A stretch of 64,000 nt of DNA from Prochlorococcus sp. AG-402-P18 (GCA_003216275.1 QCJC01000002.1:1-64000), one strand, 5' to 3'. Numbered from the stretch's first letter, positions 47,006 through 57,080 are shown. Made by a program: numbers and translations. The notes: generated by a model from the letters alone, not told the origin.

Positions 47006-48231
47006 TAATATGGCCAATCCTCAAATTCATAGAATTCTGATAATTCCAAGAGTAAATTCTGACGAATCTCTTCTATAGAAATTCCTTTTTCTAAACTTAT
47101 TTGAGCAAGGTCTTTGTGATCTATTTTTGTTAAAATTCTACCATTTGGTCTAATTGCCTGTTTAAAAGTAATTTCTCCAAATTTAGTTTTATGTCTTACT
47201 TCTCTTCTTGGGAGTATCCAACGATTAATCTTATCTTCTCTTAGTCCAAGTGTTGTACTGTAATTAAACCAAACTTCTCTCAATAAGGTTTTATTATCTG
47301 GGTGAACAATAGCTTTTATAGAAATACCCTTTCTATTCTTTTTCATATCAACAGAATGACAAATCACATCAATAGCACCAGCAGATCTTAATCTTTCAAT
47401 TAAAATCGCAATATCTTCAGGTGTGGAGTCATCTATCCAAGCCTCCTGCGAAATAATACTCTCATAAGAAAGCCTATTATTATTTTCTATGTAATCATCA
47501 TTATTATCTAATAGCAAAACTCGTAAAAAATTTGGTCTAGAAATATTTTTAGTTCCCAGACCGATGCCAATCTTTTTAATATTTATATTATTTTGTTGTC
47601 CAATTTGATCTGAAAATGTTGCTATTAAAGCAATACCAGTAGGTGTTGTTATCTCACCAATATATTTATCTTCAAACACCATTAATGGAATTTTATTTTG
47701 CTTAGCTATCTCTAAAACTGTAGGGACTGGAACAGGTAGAAGGCCATGAGAAGTTGATACAACTCCTTTGCCTGCAGCAGGGTTCGAACAATAAATCTTA
47801 TCTGGCTTTAAAAAATCTATAGCCGAGCAAACATTAACGATATCAATTATTGAATCAATTGAACCAAGTTCATGAAAATGAACATCTGAAATTTCAGTGC
47901 CATGAACAATTGCTTCTGATTCCGCAAGAATTTCAAAAACCTTAATAGATTTTCTTTTCACGTAATCATTCAAACTTGATCCCATTAGGAAGTTTCTTAT
48001 ATCATTAAGGCTTCTAGATAATTCCTCAAATTGGATTTTCGTTTTTGTACATACTATTCCTTTTATTCCCTCACTTTCACCTTTATTAAAGTTTAGATTG
48101 TACTCCTTGTCTATTTTTAAACTTGTTAAATTATCCAAAAAAACATTTTGCGGAACACCTAGATCAAACAATGCCGAGGCAAGCATATCTCCAGATATTC
48201 CAAGGTTACAATCAATGAAAATAGATTTCAT
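47005..48231 (-). CDS. LarC-type nickel-insertion protein
   Basis: LarC inserts nickel into the pincer cofactor of lactate racemase, using CTP hydrolysis. 408 residues: IDCNLGISGDMLASAL at the N-terminus, the His-containing FHELGSIDSIIDIVN, GLLPVPVPTVLEIAK, and TPTGIALIATF. LarB, LarE and the racemase LarA are not in this window, so its partner enzyme is not known. It is cotranscribed with the UPF0104 gene downstream. Confidence 0.85.
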   Translation of the reverse strand: MKSIFIDCNLGISGDMLASALFDLGVPQNVFLDNLTSLKIDKEYNLNFNKGESEGIKGIVCTKTKIQFEELSRSLNDIRNFLMGSSLNDYVKRKSIKVFEILAESEAIVHGTEISDVHFHELGSIDSIIDIVNVCSAIDFLKPDKIYCSNPAAGKGVVSTSHGLLPVPVPTVLEIAKQNKIPLMVFEDKYIGEITTPTGIALIATFSDQIGQQNNINIKKIGIGLGTKNISRPNFLRVLLLDNNDDYIENNNRLSYESIISQEAWIDDSTPEDIAILIERLRSAGAIDVICHSVDMKKNRKGISIKAIVHPDNKTLLREVWFNYSTTLGLREDKINRWILPRREVRHKTKFGEITFKQAIRPNGRILTKIDHKDLAQISLEKGISIEEIRQNLLLELSEFYEFEDWPY

Positions 48232-48302
48232 TTATTATTAAATTTATAATTAGTTTTGGACATAGAAGACTTGTGAATACATTATCAGGATAAGATTCAT
48301 TT

Positions 48303-48944
48303 TTATCTCTTAAGATTCTTTCTACTTTTATTATTTATTGATTGCTTAGGCATAGATGCTATTACTTGGAAATCCTCAACCATAAGTTGATAATCGATCC
48401 GACGAACATTAAGACTAATAAAATGTTTGAGGAATTCAATTGGTATTTCACCTTTAAGATTAATTTTAAAAGGTAATGCTTTTTTTTGTTGGTTCCTTGG
48501 CTTTTGACGGATTTTTATAACTACTTCCTTTTCTTGAGGCTTAGTAAAAATCAATTCTCCTCTAATTGAGAAATAATCATCCCCCTCTAATATATTGTCA
48601 AAATCGGCTTTAATAATTGATTTGCCATTCGATTCTTTCTTTTCTTTAATCTCTTTATTTAAAGTGCTGGGCTCCCAAACACCCGCAATTTGAAGATGAA
48701 GATTTTGATCATTTCTACATCTTGGATACACAACCCAAAGATGAGGTTTTTCTATTGAAACGTGATTACGCATCAAAGTTATGACCCTTCCAAGAATTAC
48801 TGAATCAATTTGATTACCATCAGAGTCAATTAGATTTCCACGAGTAAAGTTCTCATCATCGCGAGGTTTATAAATACCTCTAACAATTCCAATTGCCCTG
48901 TATTGCATTGGATCTGTGACCGAAGGGATCGGGTGGTTTTGCAT
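48303..48944 (-). CDS. Conserved-looking protein of unknown function
   Basis: 213 residues, hydrophilic. MQYRAIGIVRGIYKPRDDENFTRGNLI begins a domain of beta-rich character (VILGRVITLMRNHV, HLWVVYPR, LHLQIAGVWEPS), followed by a Lys- and Glu-rich middle and a basic C-terminus. The N-terminal half reads like a nucleic-acid or protein-binding beta barrel, but I do not recognise a named family. It is monocistronic, about 70 bases upstream of the LarC gene on the same strand. Confidence 0.6.
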   Translation of the reverse strand: MQNHPIPSVTDPMQYRAIGIVRGIYKPRDDENFTRGNLIDSDGNQIDSVILGRVITLMRNHVSIEKPHLWVVYPRCRNDQNLHLQIAGVWEPSTLNKEIKEKKESNGKSIIKADFDNILEGDDYFSIRGELIFTKPQEKEVVIKIRQKPRNQQKKALPFKINLKGEIPIEFLKHFISLNVRRIDYQLMVEDFQVIASMPKQSINNKSRKNLKR

Positions 48945-49014
48945 CTATTTAATTAATGGGGCCATGGTGCCCATTCTTTAATTTAACCAAAATCCCGCAA
49001 ATACTTTGTGGATT

Positions 49015-49350
49015 TTATTTAATTGGGACATTTTCATACTCTGACTCATCAAAAGCATTAAGAGCTTCATCAATTGCATCTGAAGGTGATGTAGCATTAT
49101 TCATCGCTCCTGCTTGCTTTAGTCGATTCATTAAATCAAATGGATCGACTGGTAATCCTTGATCATTTTGAGTTTCGGAATCAAAAGTTTTGAAAATATT
49201 TCTTTTTTCATCAATTGAATAATTTTTAAATTCCGCAATTTTAGTCACTCCAGAGAAAATAAGGCCTCTTAGATGAATACTAGAAAATGAAGCAAGAAAA
49301 ACAAAAAGCAAGGATAATTGACCGCAAATAAAAAATGCCGTTTTATTCAC
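49015..49350 (-). CDS. Small membrane-anchored protein of unknown function
   Basis: 111 residues: one N-terminal membrane segment (about residues 6-25, LSLLFVFLASFSSIHL), then an acidic, Asn- and Ala-rich soluble tail with PVDPFDLMNRLKQAGAMNNATSPSDAIDEAL. It may be a periplasmic or lumenal factor. Divergent from xthA with about 60 bases between. Confidence 0.55.
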   Translation of the reverse strand: MNKTAFFICGQLSLLFVFLASFSSIHLRGLIFSGVTKIAEFKNYSIDEKRNIFKTFDSETQNDQGLPVDPFDLMNRLKQAGAMNNATSPSDAIDEALNAFDESEYENVPIK

Positions 49351-49408
49351 AACTTAACTTTCATCTAGATTTACATAATAATAACTTAAGAAATCATTTT
49401 TAAGTACC

Positions 49409-50236
49409 TTGCTTATTGCGACCTGGAATGTCAATTCTATTCGTTCAAGAATAGAACATGTCAAAGAATGGCTAATCGCCAAAGAAGTAGACGTTCTTTG
49501 CTTGCAAGAGACAAAAACTGAAGATCAATTTTTCCCAGTCGAGGTTTTCACTAACCTTGGATATGAGGTCTCAATTTCTGGGCAAAAATCTTACAATGGT
49601 GTAGCAATAATAAGTAAATTGCCAATTAATGATGTGAATATTGGTTTTAATGAAATAGTTTCAAATGATCCAGATTCAACCACATTAAGTGAACAAAAAA
49701 GAATTATAAGTGCATCAATTAATGACATTAGAATAATAAATGTCTATGTACCAAACGGATCATCCGTTCAATCAGAAAAATTTATGTATAAGCAAAAGTG
49801 GCTAGAAAATCTAGGAATTTATCTAAAGAAATACATCTCAAACGATTCACCAATCTGCCTATTAGGTGACTTCAATATTGCTCCTGAAGATAAAGATATT
49901 CATACACCGAAAAATTTTATAGAAAAAGTTATGGCAACAACTAAAGAAAGGAATCTACTAAAAAATGCTTTAGGAGGGAAATTAGAGGATGTTTTTAGAA
50001 TTTTTGAACCTGAAGGTAATAATTGGACTTGGTGGGATTATCGTCATTCAGCTTGGGAGCGAAACAAGGGTTGGAGAATCGATCATATTTACTTATCTGA
50101 GCATATAATTTCTTGTTCTCAAGGTTGTTGGATTGATAGGGAGCCAAGATCTAAAGTCAAACCAAGTGATCATGCTCCTCTTGTGGTCGATGTTAGTTGG
50201 CCTCCATCAGAGAATGAAAATGAATTTTTCTTGTGA
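49409..50236 (+). CDS. xthA: Exodeoxyribonuclease III (AP endonuclease)
   Basis: Repairs abasic sites and 3' blocked ends. 275 residues: ATWNVNSIRSR (metal site Asn), LQETKTEDQFF (catalytic Glu), the central VYVPNGS (Tyr), GDFNIAPEDKD (Asp and Asn), and DHAPLVVDV (Asp-His). The start is a TTG at 49409; no ATG fits the strand that begins the fold. Standing alone. Confidence 0.95.
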   Translation: MLIATWNVNSIRSRIEHVKEWLIAKEVDVLCLQETKTEDQFFPVEVFTNLGYEVSISGQKSYNGVAIISKLPINDVNIGFNEIVSNDPDSTTLSEQKRIISASINDIRIINVYVPNGSSVQSEKFMYKQKWLENLGIYLKKYISNDSPICLLGDFNIAPEDKDIHTPKNFIEKVMATTKERNLLKNALGGKLEDVFRIFEPEGNNWTWWDYRHSAWERNKGWRIDHIYLSEHIISCSQGCWIDREPRSKVKPSDHAPLVVDVSWPPSENENEFFL

Positions 50237-50506
50237 AAAATTATGTTGTTTTTCTATTTTCAAATCATCACAGAATTAACAAATCAAATATTCACAATTA
50301 ATAAAAAATAATGAATTTCATAGGTACCATTCCATAGAAACAATTGCTAGCACTAGCTTTCCAACTTTAAATGAATCAAGGTTAAAGTACTTTTAAATAA
50401 TAAACAAAAATAACCAGATGCTGAACAGATTCAAAAATTTAGACGAATCAGGCACTTTTAGGCCATTATGACTGACTGTGTTTATGAGCCTATTAGCTGA
50501 GGTGCT

Positions 50507-51805
50507 GTGACAAACGCATTGAACACAAAAAGATCTGAGGAAATTTTTGGCTCTGCTAAAAATTTAATGCCCGGTGGAGTTAGTTCGCCCGTAAGAGCTT
50601 TTAAATCCGTTACTGGGGATCCGATCGTATTTGATCGGGTTAAAGGCTCTTATGCCTGGGATGTTGATGGGAATCGATACATTGATTATGTGGGCAGCTG
50701 GGGGCCAGCAATTTGTGGACATGCCCACCCTGAAGTAATCGCTGCACTACAAGAAACTCTCGAGAAAGGGACAAGCTTTGGAGCTCCCTGTTTACTAGAG
50801 AACCAACTCGCTGAAATGGTTATCGATGCCGTACCAAGCGTTGAGATGGTTCGTTTTGTTAACAGTGGTACTGAAGCTTGTATGGCAGTCCTTCGTTTAA
50901 TGAGGGCTTTTACTGGAAGGGACAAAGTTATCAAATTTGAGGGCTGTTATCACGGGCATGCAGATATGTTTTTAGTAAAGGCCGGATCAGGTGTGGCAAC
51001 CCTTGGTCTACCTGACTCTCCAGGGGTACCAAGGAGTACTACAGCAAATACTCTTACAGCCCCTTACAACGATCTTGAAGCAGTAAAAGAGTTATTTGCA
51101 GAAAATCCTGATGCCATATCTGGGGTTATCCTTGAACCTGTAGTAGGAAATGCCGGTTTCATAACACCAGAGCCTGGATTTTTAGAAGGATTGAGAGAGG
51201 TCACACAAGAGAATGGAGCCCTTTTGGTTTTTGATGAGGTGATGACAGGCTTTCGAATTAGCTATGGAGGAGCCCAAGAACGTTTTGGAGTAACTCCTGA
51301 TCTAACTACTATGGGCAAAGTTATTGGAGGAGGCTTACCAGTAGGAGCTTATGGAGGTCGTAAAGATATTATGTCGATGGTATCTCCAGCTGGTCCAATG
51401 TATCAAGCTGGGACGTTGAGCGGAAATCCACTTGCAATGACAGCAGGTATAAAAACTCTTGAGCTTCTTCGACAAGAAGGTACATATGAAAAATTAGAAG
51501 CAATAACTAAAAAACTTGTAGATGGAGTAGTTTCTGCATCAAAAGAAGCAAACATTCCAATATTTGGCCAAAGCATTAGCGCAATGTTTGGTTTTTATCT
51601 CTGCGAAGGTCCAGTGAAAAACTTCGAAGAAGCAAAATCATCTGATACTGATCTATTTAGTAAACTACACAGATCAATGCTTCAGAAGGGAGTTTATTTA
51701 GCTCCAAGTGCATTTGAAGCAGGGTTCACATCATTAGCTCATTCTGAAGATGATATAACTTCTACAATCCAAGCATTTCAAGAAAGCTTTTCAGAAATCG
51801 CATAA
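50507..51805 (+). CDS. hemL: Glutamate-1-semialdehyde 2,1-aminomutase
   Basis: Makes 5-aminolevulinate from glutamate semialdehyde, the committed step to chlorophyll and heme. 432 residues with the PLP Lys in [24 protein letters not shown] and [15 protein letters not shown]. The GTG at 50507 has GAGGTG three bases before it, a strong ribosome site that fixes the start. The 270 bases upstream hold no gene; they contain a ten-base palindrome AAAGTACTTT (50384-50393) that may be regulatory, not proven. Confidence 0.97.
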   Translation: MTNALNTKRSEEIFGSAKNLMPGGVSSPVRAFKSVTGDPIVFDRVKGSYAWDVDGNRYIDYVGSWGPAICGHAHPEVIAALQETLEKGTSFGAPCLLENQLAEMVIDAVPSVEMVRFVNSGTEACMAVLRLMRAFTGRDKVIKFEGCYHGHADMFLVKAGSGVATLGLPDSPGVPRSTTANTLTAPYNDLEAVKELFAENPDAISGVILEPVVGNAGFITPEPGFLEGLREVTQENGALLVFDEVMTGFRISYGGAQERFGVTPDLTTMGKVIGGGLPVGAYGGRKDIMSMVSPAGPMYQAGTLSGNPLAMTAGIKTLELLRQEGTYEKLEAITKKLVDGVVSASKEANIPIFGQSISAMFGFYLCEGPVKNFEEAKSSDTDLFSKLHRSMLQKGVYLAPSAFEAGFTSLAHSEDDITSTIQAFQESFSEIA

Positions 51806-51842
51806 GAAATCCAATTTAAATTAAAAAATAAATTAGATTTCT
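51805..51842. terminator. Bidirectional terminator between hemL and the SPFH gene
   Basis: An inverted repeat of 14 bases (51805-51818 with 51829-51842), with one mismatch and an AT-rich loop of 10 bases, directly after the hemL stop and 28 bases beyond the convergent SPFH stop. It can form a stem on either strand. No clean T run follows, so strength is uncertain. Confidence 0.65.
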
Positions 51843-51869
51843 CATACTAATTATCAGAGGCTTAACGGA

Positions 51870-52676
51870 CTATTTGTTTCTACCACCCACAATTACAGGA
51901 ACATTACCAGACTTATTTCCTGGCAAAGATGGAACAACTTGTGTTTCACCATTCCACTTATCTAAAAACAATTTAAAAAGTACTTGATCATCAAGGCTTT
52001 TGTTTAATGTGTCATATCTCAAAGCTTCTTGCTCTGCAATTTTGACTTCAGTTTGAGCTCTTAATAATTGCTGCTCAGCAATTTGTTTTTGTTCAATTGC
52101 TGCTCTATATTCGTCTGCAATTGTTAATCCAGTTAAATCGAGAGATTGAACATCAACATAGTCAAATTTGTTAAGTTCATCAGCCACTGTTTGTTCAACT
52201 AACTCTGAAATATCACTCCAAGAACTAGCTATAGTTACAAGCTCATACTTTGAGAAAACAGATTTAAGTGCTTTAAGTAAGGATGGTTGAATAATCCTAT
52301 TGTATATTTCTCTATCGTTGTAAGAGATAGTTTTAAAAACTCTTCCGGCTTCATTTGGCTTAAGGGCATATTTAACGGTGGCAGTTGCAGAAATAACCTG
52401 TAAATCTTTAGTAAGTGAATCAAATTTCTCTGGTCTCACTTGAGTCTGAACATTAAAGGGATAAGTGTTTTGAACAAAGGGAACTTTAAAATTCAAACCA
52501 GGTTTGCGAGAACCGCCACTAACTTTTCCTAAGGTTGTTACTACTGCAACTTGTCCTGCAGGAACAACAAAAAATGCTTGAGTTAGAAGTAGGAAGCCAG
52601 TAAAAGAAAGGACAAGTAGAAGAGTTGTAGTGCCACCTGGTCCACTCGGAGTCACATTACGAAATGGAGTTGTCAT
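51870..52676 (-). CDS. SPFH/Band-7 (prohibitin-like) membrane protein
   Basis: 268 residues: one N-terminal membrane helix (about residues 19-39), then the SPFH domain with PAGQVAVVTTLGKVSG, PGLNFKVPFVQNTYPFNVQTQ, DLQVISATATVKYAL, and a long helical C-terminus (EQKQIAEQQLLRAQTEVKIAEQEA). Prohibitin-like proteins form ring scaffolds in the membrane and tune proteases such as FtsH; cyanobacterial examples act at the thylakoid or plasma membrane. Monocistronic. Confidence 0.92.
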   Translation of the reverse strand: MTTPFRNVTPSGPGGTTTLLLVLSFTGFLLLTQAFFVVPAGQVAVVTTLGKVSGGSRKPGLNFKVPFVQNTYPFNVQTQVRPEKFDSLTKDLQVISATATVKYALKPNEAGRVFKTISYNDREIYNRIIQPSLLKALKSVFSKYELVTIASSWSDISELVEQTVADELNKFDYVDVQSLDLTGLTIADEYRAAIEQKQIAEQQLLRAQTEVKIAEQEALRYDTLNKSLDDQVLFKLFLDKWNGETQVVPSLPGNKSGNVPVIVGGRNK

Positions 52677-52816
52677 AAAAATGATTATCTTGCAATAATT
52701 TTATGTTGATTTAGAGAATATTGTGAGGATTGTTAGATAGAAAAAATAATTAATTTATTTATTTTTTGATCAATGAGATACTTAATAAGAAAAACAACAT
52801 GTAACTTCCTTTGTTT

Positions 52817-53011
52817 TTACAACATCTCTCTAGCCGCATTAAGAACTTCTAGATATAGCTCTTCATCAATCTCCCTAATATCATATTCTGTAGGTAGCGC
52901 TCCATGTTTATGCTGATGAACAATCATCCAGCAGGCTCGATCTAATTCTTTATTAGACTCACCTGAAATTTCTAAGGCTTTTTCAGAAAGTTTTTGTATT
53001 AATATGTCCAT
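52817..53011 (-). CDS. Small acidic protein of unknown function
   Basis: 64 residues, acidic, mostly helical: KLSEKALEISGESNKELDRACW, VHQHKHGALPTEYDIREIDEELYLEVL. The His pair plus Trp-Cys could bind a metal, but nothing supports that further. Clean ATG, no family recognised. It lies before yajQ on the minus strand (yajQ is upstream in transcription, 41 bases away). Confidence 0.55.
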   Translation of the reverse strand: MDILIQKLSEKALEISGESNKELDRACWMIVHQHKHGALPTEYDIREIDEELYLEVLNAAREML

Positions 53012-53052
53012 AAAATCTTTCCTAAATGATAAGGATATTAACTGTAAATAGT

Positions 53053-53550
53053 CTATCTGTAATTCTGAAATTGAAGAGCGACATCCAAATCATCCTCTTG
53101 TTGCTTAAGCAAATTAATCGCGGATTGTAAATCATCTTTGTTTTTACTAGTAATCCTTAAGCTTTCACCCTGTATAGAAACAGTTGCCTTTTTTATATTA
53201 TCTCTTATTAATTTACTTAATTTCTTAGAAATCTCTTGCGATAAGCCCTTCTTTAATAAAACATTCTGCTTAACCATATTTCCTCCTATTGGTTCAATTT
53301 TCTGAAAATCAAATATCTTCAATGATAAATTTCTTTTAGTAGCTTTCTGTCTCAAAATATCTTTTACAGATTGAATTGTCATTTCACTCAAAGAAACTAT
53401 AGATAATTGATTTTCTTGTATATCTATTTTGGTCTTTGAATCCTTAAGATCGTACCTCTGGTCAACTTCTCTTCTCAACTGATCAACAGCATTGACTAAT
53501 TCCTGGTGATCAAATTCTGAAACAACATCAAAAGAATAAGAAGATGGCAT
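53053..53550 (-). CDS. yajQ: YajQ family nucleotide/RNA-binding protein
   Basis: 165 residues, normal for YajQ: SYSFDVVSEFDHQELVNAVDQ at the start, ELRREVDQRYDLKDSKTKI, and VRITSKNKDDLQ-like phrases near the end (LRITSKNKDDLQSAI). Members bind RNA, and some bind cyclic di-GMP. Prochlorococcus is generally considered poor in cyclic di-GMP enzymes, so another ligand is possible. The downstream neighbour is a small unknown gene. Confidence 0.94.
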   Translation of the reverse strand: MPSSYSFDVVSEFDHQELVNAVDQLRREVDQRYDLKDSKTKIDIQENQLSIVSLSEMTIQSVKDILRQKATKRNLSLKIFDFQKIEPIGGNMVKQNVLLKKGLSQEISKKLSKLIRDNIKKATVSIQGESLRITSKNKDDLQSAINLLKQQEDDLDVALQFQNYR

Positions 53551-53672
53551 AAGAATTTTCTTTGGGCATAACTATGATATTAATAATATAAAAAATAGCA
53601 TGTATATGAGCTTATGAGTTTTTCATAAGCCAAAAATTTTTTCTGCAGAAAAATAATTATTTTAATTATAAA

Positions 53673-54191
53673 TCAATCAAAGAACATAAGACTTACCACT
53701 TTTCCCATATCTTCTGCACTATGACAACTACTTAATAACGTTTCACTATCGTGAAAAGCGAAACAAATCAACTGATCACACCTATTAATAATTTCTTGAT
53801 TACAAAGACTACTTGCCATAGGCAAAGGTAAATCATTGTTATCTTCCTTCTCTATTAGGTGTAAGACATTCCCAAGTAGGTTTTTTACTTCAGCAGTCTG
53901 CCTATCAAGGCTTTGAGGCAACAAAACAGTTAAGAGAGAGGGGTTAACATCAAGAACAGCTCTAATTACAGCAGCATTAACACCTTGAGAACCTGATGTG
54001 ATTATCGAATGTCCCTCTTGAGCTAAAGACCTTGCAATTAATTCAACTATATGAATTGAAACGACAGGGACGTGACGACTTCCTAGAAAAGCAATTCGTC
54101 TTTTACCCTTGTCTTGTAACAAGGCCAATTCCTGAGCGAGAGTATCAACTCTTCCCAATGCAGGAAGATCGAGTGATCGACTCAAGGACAT
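53673..54191 (-). CDS. SLOG/DprA-like Rossmann-fold protein
   Basis: 172 residues. IAFLGSRHVPVVSIHIVEL and HSIITSGSQGVNAAVIRAVL resemble the nucleotide-binding strands of the DprA/SLOG fold, as in the core of the recombination mediator, but the protein lacks the extra domains of full DprA. SLOG proteins often bind nucleotide-derived ligands. The DRTGG/BioD-like gene ends 27 bases upstream on the same strand, so the two are likely one operon. Confidence 0.7.
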   Translation of the reverse strand: MSLSRSLDLPALGRVDTLAQELALLQDKGKRRIAFLGSRHVPVVSIHIVELIARSLAQEGHSIITSGSQGVNAAVIRAVLDVNPSLLTVLLPQSLDRQTAEVKNLLGNVLHLIEKEDNNDLPLPMASSLCNQEIINRCDQLICFAFHDSETLLSSCHSAEDMGKVVSLMFFD

Positions 54192-54218
54192 CCCAATTCA
54201 GATAATTTTAAGTTAGCA

Positions 54219-55322
54219 CTATTCATGAACTGAAGAAGAAATTCCTAAACTTTTAAAGATTCGATCAAGATCACAATGTTCTTGAACCAAACGAAAAGCA
54301 TAAGTAGCTTTAACTGTTTCGTGAAGACGAACATGACCAAATGCTTGTTCAATCACCTCAACTGTCGAAAGAGTATCTCTATCAACTTTGAGTAAAGGAA
54401 CTTCTAATTCTTCCGATCTATTAATTAATTGTGGTAGAGGCTCTCCTGCGCCTGTAAGTATTAGGCATTGAGTAGATGCTTCCAATGCAGCCAATTGAAT
54501 ATCTGTTCGATCAGCACCAGTCACAACGGCCATATTGCGCCTTCTTCTGAAAAATTCCATTGCGGAATTAACACTCATAGCCCCTATGCTGAGTGTCTCG
54601 ACCATCAACTCAAGTCTTTCAGCGCAACAAATAACTCGAGCATCCAAGCGTCTTACTAGTTCTTCCACAGTGACGCTTCTCAATAAAGGTGATCTAGGCA
54701 TAACACCGAAAACATTCAAACCTAACAATTCAAGCGATGGCACTACATTGTCTTTTATATGCTTGATCTGGTCTGGATTCACTGCATTCAAAACAACGCC
54801 ACTCAAGCGATCTCCAAGCTGATTTTTAGCCTGCAATAAAGCTTCTACACTTCTGCAGTCTTGCCAAAAATGAGCTAATAAAACATTTGCATTTAAACCT
54901 TTAGCCAGTTGACGAAGGCTTAATCCATACAAAAGCCCCTCATGCAAGCTGCCAGCTGCTTCAAGGATATTGATAACATTATCAGATGAATTAATGGACG
55001 ATTTTAGTTGTTCAAATTTAATCCCAGCATCCAAAATATTCTTTTTAATCCTTTCGCTTGCTGTAGAGGCACCTAAAAATTCAATAGATGGAATCATACT
55101 ATGTATGGGTAATTCCAATGTCTCGCCAACGAACCTGACATCATCATCAATCATGTCTTGAATATCTTCGACTTTAGAGCTATTTAATTCAAGACTAGTT
55201 GCTAGGGGTTTTCCAAATCTAACCCGATGATTTGAGGAAATTAAATTTCTGGCGATACCTAGAACCAGAGCAGACTTGCCACTAAATGGTTCGCACGAGC
55301 CAATCAAAAAGGTCTTGCTCAT
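54219..55322 (-). CDS. BioD-like P-loop and DRTGG-domain protein (phosphotransacetylase-related)
   Basis: About 367 residues from the ATG at 55322; the TTG at 55340 is an alternative. FLIGSCEPFSGKSALVLGIARNL is a BioD-like P-loop domain, NVLLAHFWQDCRS and VLNAVNPDQIKHIKD follow it, and the C-terminal half carries the DRTGG-type module (VVTGADRTDIQLAAL). This matches the N-terminal part of long phosphotransacetylases without the catalytic acyltransferase domain, so it is probably a sensor or regulator. Operon with the SLOG gene. Confidence 0.75.
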   Translation of the reverse strand: MSKTFLIGSCEPFSGKSALVLGIARNLISSNHRVRFGKPLATSLELNSSKVEDIQDMIDDDVRFVGETLELPIHSMIPSIEFLGASTASERIKKNILDAGIKFEQLKSSINSSDNVINILEAAGSLHEGLLYGLSLRQLAKGLNANVLLAHFWQDCRSVEALLQAKNQLGDRLSGVVLNAVNPDQIKHIKDNVVPSLELLGLNVFGVMPRSPLLRSVTVEELVRRLDARVICCAERLELMVETLSIGAMSVNSAMEFFRRRRNMAVVTGADRTDIQLAALEASTQCLILTGAGEPLPQLINRSEELEVPLLKVDRDTLSTVEVIEQAFGHVRLHETVKATYAFRLVQEHCDLDRIFKSLGISSSVHE

Positions 55323-55465
55323 CAAATAAAGACCTGTCAAAAAATTAATAACATTACAAGTTTAGGCTTTTTGAAAAAGTTCTCAACACAAAATTGATTT
55401 TAAATTCTAATTAGATCAAATTATCTATAATCTGTTCTTTTTTTCAATAGAGTGCCTTTAGATCA

Positions 55466-56224
55466 ATGAAGAAAAATTCTACAGTGAAATCAAGATTTAA
55501 AGGTCTAAAAATTGCCATAACTGGTTCAAAAGGAAGTCTTGGCAAGTCACTTATTAAAGAGCTAAAAAGCAAAGGTGCTTATGTGGTTGGTTTAACACAT
55601 AGCAAAAATAATAATAATATAAAGAAGGAAACGACTCCAGATGAATGGATTTTTTGGTCATGTGGAAAGGAAGAACTACTCTCAAGCAAGCTTAATTCTT
55701 TTGATATTTTAATACTTAATCATGGATTCAACCCTAAAGATCTAATTAATTCTAAAGCAATCTCAAAGACGCTCGAGATTAACTCACTTAGCTATTGGAA
55801 ATTAATTCAAATCTTTGAGGATTCAGTTAAAAAAAATAATAGTAATAAAGATAAAAATTCCAACTCTAAAGAAATTTGGGTAAACACCTCAGAAGCTGAA
55901 ATTCAAATTGCTTTTAGCCCACTATATGAGATATCGAAACGTCTAATAGGTGAAATAGTTAGTTTAAGAAAAAGCAAATTGCTAATTGACAAAAACAACT
56001 CTCTTATATTAAGAAAATTAATTCTTGGCCCATTCAAATCAAAATTAAATCCTCAAGGAATTTTGACTTCAGATTTTATAGCAAAAAAAATAATCAATAG
56101 AGCTGAAAAAGATAACTATTTAATTATCGTAACTCCAAATCCATTAACATATTTGTTAATGCCATCAATAGAATTGATAAGAGTATTTTATACAAGATTT
56201 ATAATGAAAATTTATTCAAATTAA
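55466..56224 (+). CDS. SDR-like Rossmann-fold dehydrogenase
   Basis: 252 residues. TGSKGSLG (residues 19-26) is the cofactor glycine motif, LNHG replaces NNAG, and YEISK (Tyr-x-x-x-Lys) lies where the active-site pair should be; the Ser is in a NTSEAE segment and is less clear. A low-complexity Asn/Lys-rich stretch (about 129-142) is inserted. Some relatives are fused to sterol desaturases and linked to carotenoid metabolism, so a related lipid or pigment role is possible but not shown. Divergent from the BioD-like gene. Confidence 0.7.
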   Translation: MKKNSTVKSRFKGLKIAITGSKGSLGKSLIKELKSKGAYVVGLTHSKNNNNIKKETTPDEWIFWSCGKEELLSSKLNSFDILILNHGFNPKDLINSKAISKTLEINSLSYWKLIQIFEDSVKKNNSNKDKNSNSKEIWVNTSEAEIQIAFSPLYEISKRLIGEIVSLRKSKLLIDKNNSLILRKLILGPFKSKLNPQGILTSDFIAKKIINRAEKDNYLIIVTPNPLTYLLMPSIELIRVFYTRFIMKIYSN

Positions 56225-56240
56225 ATATCTTTAATACAAA

Positions 56241-57080
56241 TCAATCTCCTCTATCAGTAAGTATCTCATAACCATTTTTAGTTACTAACACAGTATGCTC
56301 CCATTGTGCAGAAAGACTTCCATCTTTAGTAATTACAGTCCATCCATCTCGAAGTGTTTTGCAATATTTTATACCTAGGTTAACAATTGGCTCTACAGCT
56401 ATTGTCATGCCCTCTCTTAAAGTGACATTTGGCAAATCGTTAGTTCTAAAATTAAAAACAGATGGTTCTTCATGAAGGTTCCTACCAACTCCATGCCCAG
56501 TGTAGTCCTCGACAATACTAAATCCATTAGCTTTGACATGATCTTCAATGGCTCCTGCAATATCTAAAAGTTTATTTTTTGGTTTTATTTGTTTAATACC
56601 TTTCATCAATGCTTCTTTAGCAACTTTACTTAACTCAATAGCGTCATCAGAAGTTTTACCTACGCAAATAGTGATACAACTATCCCCGTGATAACCCTTG
56701 TAGAAGGCTCCTGTATCAACCTTTAGCAAATCCCCTTCTTTAATAATTTTTTTACTACTTGGAATACCGTGAACAACTTCATTATTAATACTTGAACAAA
56801 TACTAGCTGGAAAGCCTTGATATCCCTTAAAGCTTGGCGTTGCCCCATGTTCCCTAATTCTTTTTTCAGCATAATTATCCAAATCCAAAGTAGACATTCC
56901 AGGTTTAACTAATTCTCTAATTTCACTTAAAATAGTTGCAACAATTTTACTAGATATACGCATAATCTCTATTTCTCTTTCAGACTTTATTTCTACTCCT
57001 CGTCTCTGTTGAATAACAGGACCGCTATTGCTTGGCTTCTTTCCCTGTGAAGCAGAAAGAAGATCAGAGAAAAGTTTCAT
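56241..57080 (-). CDS. map: Methionine aminopeptidase, type I
   Basis: Removes the first Met from new proteins. 279 residues: a short extra N-terminal region (about 25 residues), then the catalytic fold with the metal ligands in order: the two Asp in [13 protein letters not shown], His in [12 protein letters not shown], Glu in EPIVN and Glu in WEHTVLV. Converges with the SDR-like gene (16 bases apart), divergent from rplS. Confidence 0.96.
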   Translation of the reverse strand: MKLFSDLLSASQGKKPSNSGPVIQQRRGVEIKSEREIEIMRISSKIVATILSEIRELVKPGMSTLDLDNYAEKRIREHGATPSFKGYQGFPASICSSINNEVVHGIPSSKKIIKEGDLLKVDTGAFYKGYHGDSCITICVGKTSDDAIELSKVAKEALMKGIKQIKPKNKLLDIAGAIEDHVKANGFSIVEDYTGHGVGRNLHEEPSVFNFRTNDLPNVTLREGMTIAVEPIVNLGIKYCKTLRDGWTVITKDGSLSAQWEHTVLVTKNGYEILTDRGD

